Source of the DNA: Streptomyces violascens
GTDB lineage: Bacteria; Actinomycetota; Actinomycetes; Streptomycetales; Streptomycetaceae
NCBI RefSeq assembly: GCF_014649955.1
Contig: NZ_BMUA01000002.1
Coordinates: 124,001-188,000, forward strand
Length of the DNA stretch: 64,000 bases
Direction: 5' to 3'
Below, piece by piece: positions 17,356-26,053 of the stretch. The translations under genes and the position numbers were made by a program. The first letter of the stretch is position 1, and every line of letters begins with the position of its first letter. The notes under the pieces are model-generated. The model did no database searches. It saw only the letters and a list, made by a program, of their open reading frames with translations, and was not told where the DNA came from.

Positions 17356-18432
17356 ATGCGCGCAGCCGTACTGCACGAGATAGGCCAGGACAAGCTCGAC
17401 GTGGTCGACGACATTCAGGCGACCGGCTTCGGCCCCGGGAAGGTCAAGCTCCGCGTCCGCGCCACGGGCCTGTGCCACTCCGACCTCTCGGCGATGAGCG
17501 GCGTGCTGCCGCAGCCCGCGCCGTTCGTGCCCGGCCACGAGGGGGCCGGGGAGGTCATCGACGTCGGGGACGGCGTGACCGGCCTCAAGCAGGGCGACCG
17601 GGTCCTGATGTGCTGGCTGCCCGCGTGCGGTCAGTGCCCGTCCTGCAAGCGGGGCCAGACCCATCTGTGTCTGGCCGGCTTCATGAACGCCGGGACGCCC
17701 AACTTCAGGCGGGCCGGCGGCGACGTGTTCGGCTTCGCGGGCACCGGCACCTTCGCCGAGGAGGTCGTCGTCGCGGCCGGCTGCGCGGTCCCGATCCCGG
17801 ACGACGTGCCGTACGAGATCGCGGCCCTGATCGGCTGCGGCGTGACCACCGGGCTCGGCGCGGCCATCAACACCGCGAAGGTGGAGGCGGGTTCGTCCGT
17901 GGCCGTCATCGGCTGCGGCGGGGTCGGCATCTCCACCGTCCAGGGCGCCCGGGTGCAGGGCGCGGCCCAGATCGTCGCGGTGGACCCGGTCGCGTCCCGG
18001 CGCGAGGCGGCGCTCAGGTTCGGCGCCACCGAGGCGGTCTCTCCCGAGGAGTTCGCCGACGCCAGGCAGCGCGTCACCGCCGGCGAGGGCTTCGACTACG
18101 TCTTCGAGGTGGTCGGCCGCTCCGCGACCGCCCGCACCGCGTACGAGAACACCCGGCGCGGCGGCACCCTGTGCGTGGTCGGCGCGGGTGCCATGGACGA
18201 CTTCTTCCAGGTCAACATGTTCGAGCTGTTCTTCGACGAGAAGCGCGTCCTGCCGTCCATGTACGGCGGCGGCGACGTGCTGCGCTCCTACGAGCGGGCC
18301 ATCGCGCTGTGGCGGGCGGGCCGCATCGACCTGGAGAGCCTGATCACCCACCGGGTGCAGCTCGCCGGGATCAACGACGCCCTCGACCAGATGCGCAGCG
18401 GCGAGGCCCTGCGCACCTGCATCGAGATCTGA
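17356..18432 (+). CDS. Zn-dependent alcohol dehydrogenase (MDR family)
   Basis: The product is 358 residues. GHEGAGEV (about residue 60) holds the catalytic-zinc His and Glu, and CGQCPSCKRGQTHLC (residues 93-107) is the four-cysteine structural zinc site. AVIGCGGVGISTVQGARVQGA is the NAD-binding turn. The family is class III-like ADH, near mycobacterial AdhD/Rv3086 types. GGGGAG precedes the ATG. Between the MaoC hydratase and the SDR it most likely oxidises a steroid or lipid alcohol; the exact substrate is unknown. Confidence 0.88.
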   Translation: MRAAVLHEIGQDKLDVVDDIQATGFGPGKVKLRVRATGLCHSDLSAMSGVLPQPAPFVPGHEGAGEVIDVGDGVTGLKQGDRVLMCWLPACGQCPSCKRGQTHLCLAGFMNAGTPNFRRAGGDVFGFAGTGTFAEEVVVAAGCAVPIPDDVPYEIAALIGCGVTTGLGAAINTAKVEAGSSVAVIGCGGVGISTVQGARVQGAAQIVAVDPVASRREAALRFGATEAVSPEEFADARQRVTAGEGFDYVFEVVGRSATARTAYENTRRGGTLCVVGAGAMDDFFQVNMFELFFDEKRVLPSMYGGGDVLRSYERAIALWRAGRIDLESLITHRVQLAGINDALDQMRSGEALRTCIEI

Positions 18433-18487
18433 TCCATCCGACCGATCCACCGTCTGATCCATCCCACCGCGAGAGGATCCAACCGGC

Positions 18488-19432
18488 ATGGCAGTACTGC
18501 CACTTGAAGGTCTGTCCGCGATCGTCACCGGGGCCGGGCGCGGGCTCGGCCGGGCCGAGGCGCTCGAACTCGCCCGGCTCGGCGCGGCCGTCGTCGTCAA
18601 CGACTTCGGGCAGCCCGGGCGGGACGGCTCGGGCCAGGCGTCGAAGGGCCCCGCCGAGGAGGTCGCCGCCGAGATCCGCGCCGCGGGCGGGCGGGCAACC
18701 GCCCACACCGGGGACGTCGCGGACCACCAACAGGCCCGGGAACTGGTCCAGTTGGCGATCGACACGTATGGAAAACTCGACATCCTGGTCAACAACGCGG
18801 GCATCCTGCGGGACCGGATGATCTTCTCGATGAGCGAGGCCGAGTGGGACTCGGTGATCCATGTGCACCTCAAGGGGCACTTCAACACCACCCACTTCGC
18901 GGCGGCGCACTGGCGCGAGCGGTCCAAGGCGGCGGGCGGCCCGGTCTACGGCCGCATCGTCAACACCTCCTCGGAGGCCTTCCTCGCGGGTTCCGCGGGA
19001 CAGCCCAACTACGCGGCGGCCAAGGGCGGCATCGTCGGCCTGACCACCTCGACCGCGCTGGCGCTCGGCAAGTACGGGGTCACGGCGAACGCGATCTGCC
19101 CGCGGGCCCGTACGCGCATGACGGAGGACGTGTTCGCGGGCTTCGCCGAGCCGGGGGAGGGGCAGCTCGACCCGCTGGCGCCCGAGCACGTCTCGCCGCT
19201 CGTCGGCTATCTGGCATCCCCCGCGGCCGCCAAGGTCAACGGGCAGCTCCTGGTGGTGCACGGCGGCATGGTCGCGATCGTCGAACGGCCGCGGGTGGCC
19301 GCCAAGTTCGACACCGCGAAGGAGGTCTTCTCGTACGAGGAACTCGACGAGCTGATCTCCCCCTACTACGAGGACCGGCCCCCGAACGAGACCTTCGCGG
19401 CGGCCGAGGTGCTCGGACTCAAGCACGGCTGA
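18488..19432 (+). CDS. SDR oxidoreductase, Hsd4A/MFE-2-like 3-hydroxyacyl-CoA dehydrogenase
   Basis: The 314-residue protein starts with the dinucleotide motif VTGAGRGLGRAEALELARLG, followed by VVVNDFGQ, which is typical of the dehydrogenase unit of peroxisomal MFE-2 and of mycobacterial Hsd4A (about 317 residues). NNAGILRD and the catalytic YAAAKGG are present. The extra 50 residues at the C-terminus (EVFSYEELDELI) also match Hsd4A. It would follow the MaoC hydratase in beta-oxidation of a steroid side chain. AGAGGATCC precedes the ATG, and a terminator follows. Confidence 0.9.
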   Translation: MAVLPLEGLSAIVTGAGRGLGRAEALELARLGAAVVVNDFGQPGRDGSGQASKGPAEEVAAEIRAAGGRATAHTGDVADHQQARELVQLAIDTYGKLDILVNNAGILRDRMIFSMSEAEWDSVIHVHLKGHFNTTHFAAAHWRERSKAAGGPVYGRIVNTSSEAFLAGSAGQPNYAAAKGGIVGLTTSTALALGKYGVTANAICPRARTRMTEDVFAGFAEPGEGQLDPLAPEHVSPLVGYLASPAAAKVNGQLLVVHGGMVAIVERPRVAAKFDTAKEVFSYEELDELISPYYEDRPPNETFAAAEVLGLKHG

Positions 19433-19450
19433 GGCGCTGCCGGGCATGCG

Positions 19451-19500
19451 GAAAGGGCGAGGCCCCCGGGGTGAACCACCCCGGGGGCCTCGCCCCTTTC
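19451..19500. terminator. Bidirectional terminator
   Basis: A 23-bp GC-rich stem (one bulge) around AAC is flanked on the inside by GAAAGGG/CCCTTTC. It separates the plus-strand SDR operon from the converging minus-strand 50-aa gene and can serve both. Confidence 0.85.
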
Positions 19501-19506
19501 ACGTGC

Positions 19507-19659
19507 TCAGGCGTTGCTGCCCGCGGTCTCCTCGCGCCGGTGGCGTCCGTGGGCCGGCGTCATCGAGTCCTCCGTGGAGGCCGCCCCGCCCCGGTGCCTT
19601 CCGTTGCTGTCGGTCCCGGTACCCGTCTCCTGCGGACGGGTGTCGGTCTGGTTGGACAT
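19507..19659 (-). CDS. 50-residue hydrophilic protein with GRHR repeats
   Basis: ATG 19659 opens a 50-codon frame. The peptide begins MSNQTDTRPQETGTGTDS and contains two related segments, GRHRGGAAS and GRHRREETAG. It is strongly charged, without membrane segment or cysteine, and probably unstructured. GGGGTGA lies upstream and a terminator begins 6 bp after the stop. Small conserved proteins of this look occur in many Streptomyces, but I know no function. It is not a shadow, since it has its own signals and lies in a gap. Confidence 0.55.
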   Translation of the reverse strand: MSNQTDTRPQETGTGTDSNGRHRGGAASTEDSMTPAHGRHRREETAGSNA

Positions 19660-19713
19660 GAGCTGTGGTCACCCCGTAGTCGTCTTCACTGTGCCTCGTA
19701 CAGGGCGCCGATT

Positions 19714-20847
19714 CTAACGATCTCCCGCCGGCGGCCGACGGCCGGTCAGAGGTGCCTGCCCCAGCGGTACGGGCTTGGCCGCGGCGGGCTTGGCGGGCGC
19801 CGGCGGCGGGGTGGGCGGGGCGGGTGCCGGGTCCGGCGGCGCGGGCAGGTCGAGCAGCGCGCACGGGGTCGTGTCCGTGACGTACGGCAGCCGCAGCGCC
19901 CCCTCCGGTGTCCACAGCCCGGCCCCTGCCAACCACCCTTGTGGCGCCGCCAGTTGATGAAGGTGGCGGCCCGCCGGGCGCCAGATGCCGACCCAGGTGC
20001 CGCCCGCCGCGTCGATGCGCAGGGCCACCGCGCAGGACTCCGGCGTGAGGACCTGGCCCGGCTGTATGGCGAACGGGGTGACCGCGGCGTCCGCCAGGCG
20101 CAGGCATTCCGGGAAGCGGATGGGGAGCGCGGAGCCGAGCACGCCCCAGCCGAGCCGGTCGTGGCCCGGGGCGTCCGAGCGGATCATGAGGAGCCCGCTG
20201 TCGGCGTCGGCGAGCAGCAGCCGGTCGTTGCTGTCCTCGGTGATCTGGAGCAGCTCGGTGACCTCGCCGCCGCGTTCCAGGTCGACGGCGACGGCCTTGG
20301 TGCGGCCGTCCAGCTCGCGGTCCAGGGAGAGCATCCGCCCGGTCCGGTCCAGCCACGCGCCGCCCGAGCAGCGCCCCTTGATGCGGGCGACCGGCTCGGG
20401 GCCGAACGCGCCGCCCGCCACCAGCCACAGCGCCGTGCCGTCCGGGCCCGCCGCGAGCGCGTAGGCGCAGCTGCCGTCCGGGGACGGCGGGAGCAGGGTG
20501 AGCTCGCCCTCCCCGGCGTCGATTGCGCCGAGCGGCAGCTCACCGGTCGCGGGTCCGGTGGGGTAGAGCAGCGCGAAGGCGTGCCGGTCGGCGACCCTGC
20601 GGTGGATGAGCACCCGGCCGTCCGCCATGGGCAGCACCCCGGCGTCGGGCTCCTCCGGCTGGTTGCCGGGGAGCGGCACCGCGTAGGGCTCGGGGCCGTC
20701 GAGCGTCCAGCGCTCGGGGAACCAGGCCGCCCCGGACCCCGCGTCGCGCACCAGCCTCGCGGCGTACGAACCGTTCGCGGTGATCGCGAATCCGGTACTT
20801 CTGACCGCGCCGCCCTCGGCAGCGGTCTCGATGGCCAAAGCCGTCAT
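19714..20847 (-). CDS. Beta-propeller-like protein of unknown function
   Basis: The 377-residue protein has no signal peptide. It has repeated beta-rich units with S/T-P-D-G and R-T-G-R turns (LLPPSPDGSCAYALAA, WLDRTGRMLSLDREL), consistent with a WD/YncE-like propeller. The last 45 residues are a Pro/Ala-rich tail. GGAGG touches the GTG at 20859, so translation more likely begins at ATG 20847. It is conserved in Streptomyces as far as I recall, without known role. Confidence 0.7.
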   Translation of the reverse strand: MTALAIETAAEGGAVRSTGFAITANGSYAARLVRDAGSGAAWFPERWTLDGPEPYAVPLPGNQPEEPDAGVLPMADGRVLIHRRVADRHAFALLYPTGPATGELPLGAIDAGEGELTLLPPSPDGSCAYALAAGPDGTALWLVAGGAFGPEPVARIKGRCSGGAWLDRTGRMLSLDRELDGRTKAVAVDLERGGEVTELLQITEDSNDRLLLADADSGLLMIRSDAPGHDRLGWGVLGSALPIRFPECLRLADAAVTPFAIQPGQVLTPESCAVALRIDAAGGTWVGIWRPAGRHLHQLAAPQGWLAGAGLWTPEGALRLPYVTDTTPCALLDLPAPPDPAPAPPTPPPAPAKPAAAKPVPLGQAPLTGRRPPAGDR

Positions 20848-20987
20848 CAGATGGCTCACCTCCGGCCCCCGAAGCTAGTTTTCGCACTTCCAGCCGAACA
20901 ACGCGAGACCACTCGCTTCACACCAAAGGGTGGCTGTCGGGCGATTCGCCTGTGCAGGGGGAGACGGATGTGCAGGAACGATTTATG

Positions 20988-21006
20988 TAAGGTTAGGCGT
21001 ACCTAA
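20988..21006. promoter_or_regulatory. Iron box (DmdR/IdeR operator)
   Basis: TAAGGTTAGGCGTACCTAA contains the perfect core TTAGG-N4-CCTAA. It lies 55 bp upstream of a siderophore-binding lipoprotein gene, the expected arrangement for iron-dependent repression. Confidence 0.85.
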
Positions 21007-21061
21007 GCCACGTTGGCCGGACATTTGCGGTCGGCGACCCCCCGCTGTACAGGAGCCTGTG

Positions 21062-22114
21062 ATGTCCCTACGCCGCCGCGGCACCGCCGCCGTAGCCCTC
21101 GCCGTGGCCGCCGGACTCTCCCTGGCGGCCTGCGGAAGCAGCGACGGCGGGGACAAGCCGTCGGCGGCGGCCTCGGGCAAGGCGGACGCGGGCGGCAAGA
21201 AGTCCGTCGCGCAGGGCGGCAAGGACTTCGCGGCGGCGGCCGACAGGACGGCCAAGATGGGCACCGACGCGGAGCCCGGCCAGTTCCCGCGCACCGTCAA
21301 CCACGCCATGGGCGCCACCGCGATCAAGGCCCGGCCCCAGCGCGTCGTCGTCCTGGACGTCGGCGAGTTCGACAACGTGGTGTCGCTCGGCATCCAGCCC
21401 GTCGGCTACGCCCCCACCGAGGGCGACGAGGGCATCCCGAGCTACCTGAAGAAGGGCGCGGGCGACCCGAAGAGCGTCGGCACGATCAACAGCCTCAACC
21501 TGGAGGCGATCGCCGCGCTCAAGCCCGACCTCATCCTGGGCAGCCAGCTGCGCGCCGCCGACAAGTACAAGGAACTCTCCAAGATCGCCCCGACGGTCTT
21601 CTCGATCCGACCCGGCTTCCCGTGGAAGCAGAACTATCTGCTCAACGCCGCCGCCCTCGACAAGAGCGCCGAGGCGAAGGCGAAGCTCGCCGCGTACGAG
21701 ACCAAGGCCAAGCGGCTCGGCACCGACCTCGGCGCGAGCAAGCCGACGGTCACGATGCTCCGCTACATGCCGGGCAAGGTCCGCCTGTACGCGAAGGCCT
21801 CCTTCATCGGCACGATCCTGGACGACGCCGGCATCCCGCGCCCCAAGAACCAGCAGGCCGTCGACCTGGCGACCGAGGTCGGCCCGGAGACCATCGACCG
21901 GGCCGACGCCGACTGGATCTTCACCGGCGTCTACGGCGACCCGAAGAAGTCCAAGCGGGACAGCGCCGAGTCGAACCCGCTGTGGAAGAACCTGAAGGCC
22001 GTCAAGGCCGGACAGGCCAAGGACGTCAAGGACGAGACCTGGTACCTCGGGCTCGGCGTCACCGCCGCCGACTCCGTCCTGGACGACCTGCACGGCTTCC
22101 TCGTCAAGAGGTAG
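21062..22114 (+). CDS. Iron-siderophore ABC transporter substrate-binding lipoprotein
   Basis: The 350-residue protein has a lipoprotein signal (RRRGTAAVALAVAAGLSLAAC) with Cys at about residue 23, then a Ser/Ala/Lys-rich linker and a FecB/TroA fold (about 75-350). Typical segments are PQRVVVLDVGEFDNVVSLG, IPSYLKK, NLEAIAALKPDLILG and DADWIFTGVYGD. It captures a ferric siderophore for an ABC importer; no permease is beside it, so it must share one encoded elsewhere. ATG 21062 follows AGGAG; expression is under the iron box. Confidence 0.9.
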   Translation: MSLRRRGTAAVALAVAAGLSLAACGSSDGGDKPSAAASGKADAGGKKSVAQGGKDFAAAADRTAKMGTDAEPGQFPRTVNHAMGATAIKARPQRVVVLDVGEFDNVVSLGIQPVGYAPTEGDEGIPSYLKKGAGDPKSVGTINSLNLEAIAALKPDLILGSQLRAADKYKELSKIAPTVFSIRPGFPWKQNYLLNAAALDKSAEAKAKLAAYETKAKRLGTDLGASKPTVTMLRYMPGKVRLYAKASFIGTILDDAGIPRPKNQQAVDLATEVGPETIDRADADWIFTGVYGDPKKSKRDSAESNPLWKNLKAVKAGQAKDVKDETWYLGLGVTAADSVLDDLHGFLVKR

Positions 22115-22128
22115 TCCCCGGTCGCCGA

Positions 22129-22150
22129 CCGGCAGGAAGTCGCCTGCCGG
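22129..22150 (+). terminator. Hairpin after the siderophore-binding gene
   Basis: CCGGCAGG and CCTGCCGG form a perfect 8-bp stem with loop AAGTCG, 14 bp past the stop codon. Confidence 0.5.
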
Positions 22151-22207
22151 CGGGCACCGGCACCGGCGGCCGACCGGCGGGGTGCGCAGCGCAGGTAACC
22201 TGTCTCC

Positions 22208-23071
22208 GTGCCCCGTCTGTCTGAAGTCATCGCCGCGCTCGACGCCCTCTGGCCGCCCGAGCGGGCCGAGGGGTGGGACGCCGTCGGCACCGTCTGCGGC
22301 GACCCGGACGCCGAGATCCACCGGGTCCTGTTCGCCGTCGACCCCGTCCAGGACATCGTCGACGAGGCCCTGAAGCTGGGCGCCGACCTGATCGTCACCC
22401 ACCATCCGCTCTATCTGCGCGGCACCACCACGGTCGCCGCCGGCCACTTCAAGGGCCGTGTGGTGCACACCCTGATCAAGCACGACATCGCCCTGCACGT
22501 CGCGCACACCAACGCCGACACCGCCGACCCGGGCGTGAGCGACGCCCTCGCGGGCGCCCTCGACCTGCGGGTCGTACGGCCCCTCGTGCCCGACGCGAGC
22601 GACCCGTCGGGCCGCCGCGGCCTCGGCCGGGTCTGCGAGCTCGACCCCCCGATGACGCTCGGCGAGTTCGCCGCCCGCGCCGCCGCCCGGCTCCCCGCCA
22701 CCTCGCAGGGCATCCGCGTCGCGGGCGACCTCGAAGCGACGGTGCGTACGGTCGCGGTCAGCGGCGGCTCCGGCGACAGCCTCTTCGACGCCGTACGCGC
22801 CGCGGGAGCCGACGCCTTCCTCACCGCGGACCTGCGCCACCACCCGGTCTCCGAGGCCACCCAGGCCGCGTCCTCGTCTTCCGGTCGGCTCGGCCTGGTC
22901 GACGCCGCGCACTGGGCCACCGAGTGGCCCTGGTGCGAGCAGGCCGCCGCCCAGCTCGACGAGATTTCCGACCGCCACGGCTGGGACCTGAGGGTCCACG
23001 TCTCGAAGACGGTCACCGACCCGTGGTCCGCCCACCACACCTCCCCTTCTATTGATGGAGCCCCCAACTGA
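22208..23071 (+). CDS. Nif3-like dinuclear metal centre protein
   Basis: The product is 287 residues of the Nif3/YqfO (GTP cyclohydrolase I type 2-like) family. Metal-binding motifs are VTHHPLYLRG (His-His, about residues 64-73), HVAHTNADTADPGV and, near the end, HYWATEW-type residues in DAAHWATEWP. The molecular function of the family is unsettled. The GTG start is followed at once by the conserved PRLSEVIAALDALWPPERAEGWD. The stop codon overlaps the CTG start of the zinc-ribbon gene, so the two are coupled. Confidence 0.9.
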   Translation: MPRLSEVIAALDALWPPERAEGWDAVGTVCGDPDAEIHRVLFAVDPVQDIVDEALKLGADLIVTHHPLYLRGTTTVAAGHFKGRVVHTLIKHDIALHVAHTNADTADPGVSDALAGALDLRVVRPLVPDASDPSGRRGLGRVCELDPPMTLGEFAARAAARLPATSQGIRVAGDLEATVRTVAVSGGSGDSLFDAVRAAGADAFLTADLRHHPVSEATQAASSSSGRLGLVDAAHWATEWPWCEQAAAQLDEISDRHGWDLRVHVSKTVTDPWSAHHTSPSIDGAPN

Positions 23072-23811
23072 ACGCCGCGCCCGCCGACCAGATCCGCCTT
23101 CTCGACGTACAGGCGCTGGATGTCCGCCTGTCGCAGCTCGCCCACAAGCGGAAGTCGCTGCCCGAGCACGCCGAGATCGAATCGCTGAACAAGGACCTCA
23201 CGCAGCTGCGTGACCTCCTGGTCGCCTCGCAGACCGAGGAGAGCGACACCGCCCGCGAGCAGACCAAGGCCGAGCAGGACGTGGACCAGGTGCGCCAGCG
23301 CGCCGCCCGCGACCAGCAGCGCCTCGACTCGGGCGCCGTCTCCTCGCCGAAGGACCTGGAGAGCCTGCAGCGCGAGATCGCCTCGCTCGCCAAGCGCCAG
23401 GGCGACCTGGAGGACGTCGTCCTCGAAGTCATGGAGCGCCGCGAGTCCGCCCAGGAGCGGGCCGCCGAGCTGACCGAGCGGGTCTCCTCCGTACAGGCCA
23501 AGGCCGACGACGCGACCGCCCGCCGCGACGCCGCGCTTGCCGAGCTCGACACCGAGGCCGCCTCGGTGACCAAGGAGCGCGAGATCGTGGCCGGTTCCGT
23601 CCCGGCCGATCTGCTCAAGCTGTACGACAAGCTTCGCGAGCAGCAGGGCGGCGTCGGTGCGGCCCGCCTCTACCAGCGCCGCTGCGAGGGCTGCCGCCTG
23701 GAGCTCAACATCACCGAGGTCAACGAGGTCAAGGCGGCCGCTCCCGACGCGGTCCTGCGCTGCGAGAACTGCCGCCGCATCCTGGTGCGCACCTCGGAAT
23801 CGGGTCTGTAA
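23068..23811 (+). CDS. Coiled-coil zinc-ribbon (C4-type) protein with CTG start
   Basis: The protein has 247 residues: long charged coiled coils (about residues 25-180) then a C-terminal zinc ribbon with CEGC and CENC pairs (about 208-236). The conserved N-terminus (NAAPADQIRLLDVQALDVRL) begins immediately after CTG 23068, and no ATG, GTG or TTG is available in frame until codon 72. GGAG lies seven bases upstream of the CTG, and CTGA overlaps the Nif3 stop. This is a real CTG initiation codon. Relatives in actinobacteria are always next to Nif3 and the RNase H gene; the role may be in nucleic-acid handling. Confidence 0.85.
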   Translation: MNAAPADQIRLLDVQALDVRLSQLAHKRKSLPEHAEIESLNKDLTQLRDLLVASQTEESDTAREQTKAEQDVDQVRQRAARDQQRLDSGAVSSPKDLESLQREIASLAKRQGDLEDVVLEVMERRESAQERAAELTERVSSVQAKADDATARRDAALAELDTEAASVTKEREIVAGSVPADLLKLYDKLREQQGGVGAARLYQRRCEGCRLELNITEVNEVKAAAPDAVLRCENCRRILVRTSESGL

Positions 23812-25080
23812 GTGCCTTCTGTGCCGTCCGCGGGGCGTCAGTTCGTCGTCGAGGCCGACGGCGGCTCCCGGGGCAACCCGGGTCCCGCCGGCTACGGCGC
23901 GGTCGTGCTCGACCCGTCGACCGGCGAGACGCTCGCGGAGGCCGCCGAGTTCATCGGCGTCGCCACGAACAACGTCGCCGAGTACAAGGGGCTCATCGCG
24001 GGGCTGCGCGCCGCGCGGGAACTCGACCCGGCGGCGCGGGTGCGGGTCCGCATGGACTCCAAGCTCGTCGTCGAGCAGATGTCGGGCCGCTGGAAGATCA
24101 AGCACCCCGACATGAAGCCGCTGGCGGCCGAGGCCGGGCGCATCCTGCCGTCCTCGCAGGTGTCGTACGAGTGGATCCCGCGCGAGCGGAACAAGCACGC
24201 CGACCGGCTCGCCAACGAGGCGATGGACGCGGGCAAGCGGGGTGCGCAGTGGTCGCCGTCGGCGTCCACCGCGGACCTCTCCGCCTCGGCCGACGTGGGC
24301 GCGGCCCGGGTGGTCGGCGACGCGGCGGCGGGCGCGGCCAGGGCGCGGGCGGCGCTGGCGCAGGGAAGGGAATCCGGGACGTCGGCTTCGACTCCCGTAC
24401 CGGGCAAGGCGGTTGAGGCGGCGCCGACCGTGGGCTGGGGGGCGTCGGCGGATCTGGGCGCGCCTGCCACGTTCGTACTGCTCCGTCACGGTGAGACGGC
24501 GCTGACGCCCTCGAAGCGGTTCTCGGGGAGCGGCGGAACCGACCCCGAGCTGTCGGCCGTCGGGCGCGGCCAGGCCGAACGGGTCGCCGCCGCGCTCGCC
24601 GAGCGCGGCACCGTCCAGGCGATCGTGTCGTCCCCGCTGCGGCGGTGCCGCGAGACCGCGGCGGCCGTGGCGGCCCGGCTCGGGCTCGACGTCCACATCG
24701 AAGAGGGCCTGCGCGAGACGGACTTCGGGGCGTGGGAGGGGCTGACCTTCGCGGAGGTCCGCGAGCGGTACCCGGACGACCTCGACGCCTGGCTCGGCTC
24801 CGCGAAGGCGGCTCCGACCGGCGGCGGCGAGAGCTTCGCGACGGTGTCGCGGCGGGTCTCGGCGGCCCGGGACCGGCTGATCGCCGCGTACCCCCGGTGC
24901 ACGGTGCTCGCGGTGACCCATGTGACCCCGATCAAGACCCTGGTGAGACTGGCCCTGGGGGCGCCGCCGGAGTCCCTGTTCCGGATGGAACTCTCGGCGG
25001 CGTCGTTGTCGGCGGTGGCGTATTACGCGGATGGCAATGCGTCGGTGCGGTTGCTGAACGACACGGGGCACCTGCGGTAG
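23812..25080 (+). CDS. Bifunctional RNase H / acid phosphatase
   Basis: The 422-residue protein joins an RNase HI domain (residues 1-140) to a histidine phosphatase domain (about 220-422). The RNase H part has the catalytic acids in EADGGSRGNPG, VAEYKGL, VRMDSKLVVE and NKHADRLANEA. An Ala-rich linker of about 70 residues follows. The phosphatase part has LLRHGETALTPSKRFSG, SSPLRRCRETA and VTHVTPIK. The actinobacterial homologue Rv2228c also carries alpha-ribazole phosphatase activity in its C-terminal half. The GTG start adjoins the preceding stop TAA. Confidence 0.92.
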   Translation: MPSVPSAGRQFVVEADGGSRGNPGPAGYGAVVLDPSTGETLAEAAEFIGVATNNVAEYKGLIAGLRAARELDPAARVRVRMDSKLVVEQMSGRWKIKHPDMKPLAAEAGRILPSSQVSYEWIPRERNKHADRLANEAMDAGKRGAQWSPSASTADLSASADVGAARVVGDAAAGAARARAALAQGRESGTSASTPVPGKAVEAAPTVGWGASADLGAPATFVLLRHGETALTPSKRFSGSGGTDPELSAVGRGQAERVAAALAERGTVQAIVSSPLRRCRETAAAVAARLGLDVHIEEGLRETDFGAWEGLTFAEVRERYPDDLDAWLGSAKAAPTGGGESFATVSRRVSAARDRLIAAYPRCTVLAVTHVTPIKTLVRLALGAPPESLFRMELSAASLSAVAYYADGNASVRLLNDTGHLR

Positions 25081-25112
25081 AGCTCTTGCTGCCGGGGTGC
25101 GGGCCCGCCGGG

Positions 25113-25330
25113 ATGTTCGCGCAGTTCCCCGCGCCCCCGGCGGCGTCGACCCTGGCAGGGCGCATTACCAGCCTGTCCGGCGTTTGAGGACGAGCGCCCT
25201 TCAGGCGCGAACGGGGTCTGGGGCGGAGCCCCAGGGGCCTTCAACCCCCGGAGGGTTTCGGGAAGGGGCGGGGTGGGGGCCTCCGGGGTCTGGGGCAAAG
25301 CCCCAGCGCACCCTGGTGGCACCCGGTACC
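25113..25330. repeat. Dispersed intergenic repeats, inverse orientation
   Basis: The 250-bp gap contains the GGGGCGCGGGGAACTGCGCGA module on the minus strand (about 25114-25135), the CAGCCTGTCCGGCGTTTGAGG module (25171-25191) and a long GGGGTCTGGGGCGGAGCCCC stretch. No gene is visible. Confidence 0.7.
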
Positions 25331-25981
25331 TCAGCGGGCTCGCAATGCCGCCGCCTCGCGGGCCAGGGCTTCGACCCGGGGCCAGTCGCCGGTGGCGATC
25401 GCGTCCTGCGGCAGCATCCAGCTTCCGCCTACGCAGCCCACATTCGGCAGCGCCAGATAGGCGGACGCCGAGGCGGGGGAGATGCCGCCGGTCGGACAGA
25501 AGCGGGCCCGGGGGAGCGGGGCCGAGAGGGACGTGAGGTACGCCGTGCCACCCGCCGCCTCGGCCGGGAAGAACTTCATCTCCGTCACGCCCTGTTCGAG
25601 CAGCGCGACGACCTCCGACGCCGTCGAGACCCCGGGCAGAAACGGGACGCCGGACCCCCTCATCGCGTCCAGGAGGGCGGGAGTCCAGCCGGGGCTCACC
25701 AGGAAACGGGCCCCCGCGTCCACGGCATCGGCGGCGCCGCCCGGCGATATCACCGTGCCCGCCCCGACCACCGCCTCCGGCACCTCGGCCGAAATCGCCC
25801 GGATCGCGTCGAGCGCGGCCGGCGTGCGCAGGGTCACCTCGATCGCCGCGAGCCCGCCCGCCACCAGCGCCCGCGCGAGCGGCACGGCGTCGGCGGCGTC
25901 GTCGATCACCACGACGGGGAGGACGGGGGCGAGATCCAGCACGGAGGCGTGAGCAGGGGAGGGCGCGGCGGAGGACGTCAT
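25331..25981 (-). CDS. eda: KDPG/KHG aldolase
   Basis: The 216-residue protein is a class I aldolase that splits 2-keto-3-deoxy-6-phosphogluconate to pyruvate and glyceraldehyde 3-phosphate (Entner-Doudoroff) or acts on related keto acids. The catalytic Glu is in AIEVTLRTPAAL, the Schiff-base Lys in EMKFFPAEAAGG, and GAGTVISP and FCPTGGISP are typical. Length is normal. There is no edd beside it, so the physiological substrate could be a uronate or galactonate derivative. Confidence 0.9.
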   Translation of the reverse strand: MTSSAAPSPAHASVLDLAPVLPVVVIDDAADAVPLARALVAGGLAAIEVTLRTPAALDAIRAISAEVPEAVVGAGTVISPGGAADAVDAGARFLVSPGWTPALLDAMRGSGVPFLPGVSTASEVVALLEQGVTEMKFFPAEAAGGTAYLTSLSAPLPRARFCPTGGISPASASAYLALPNVGCVGGSWMLPQDAIATGDWPRVEALAREAAALRAR

Positions 25982-26053
25982 GCGCCCATCCTGCCGAGGG
26001 TGTGCGGAGTACGCAACGCGCGTTGCATATGCTGCAACAGCTGCCGCTCCGGG

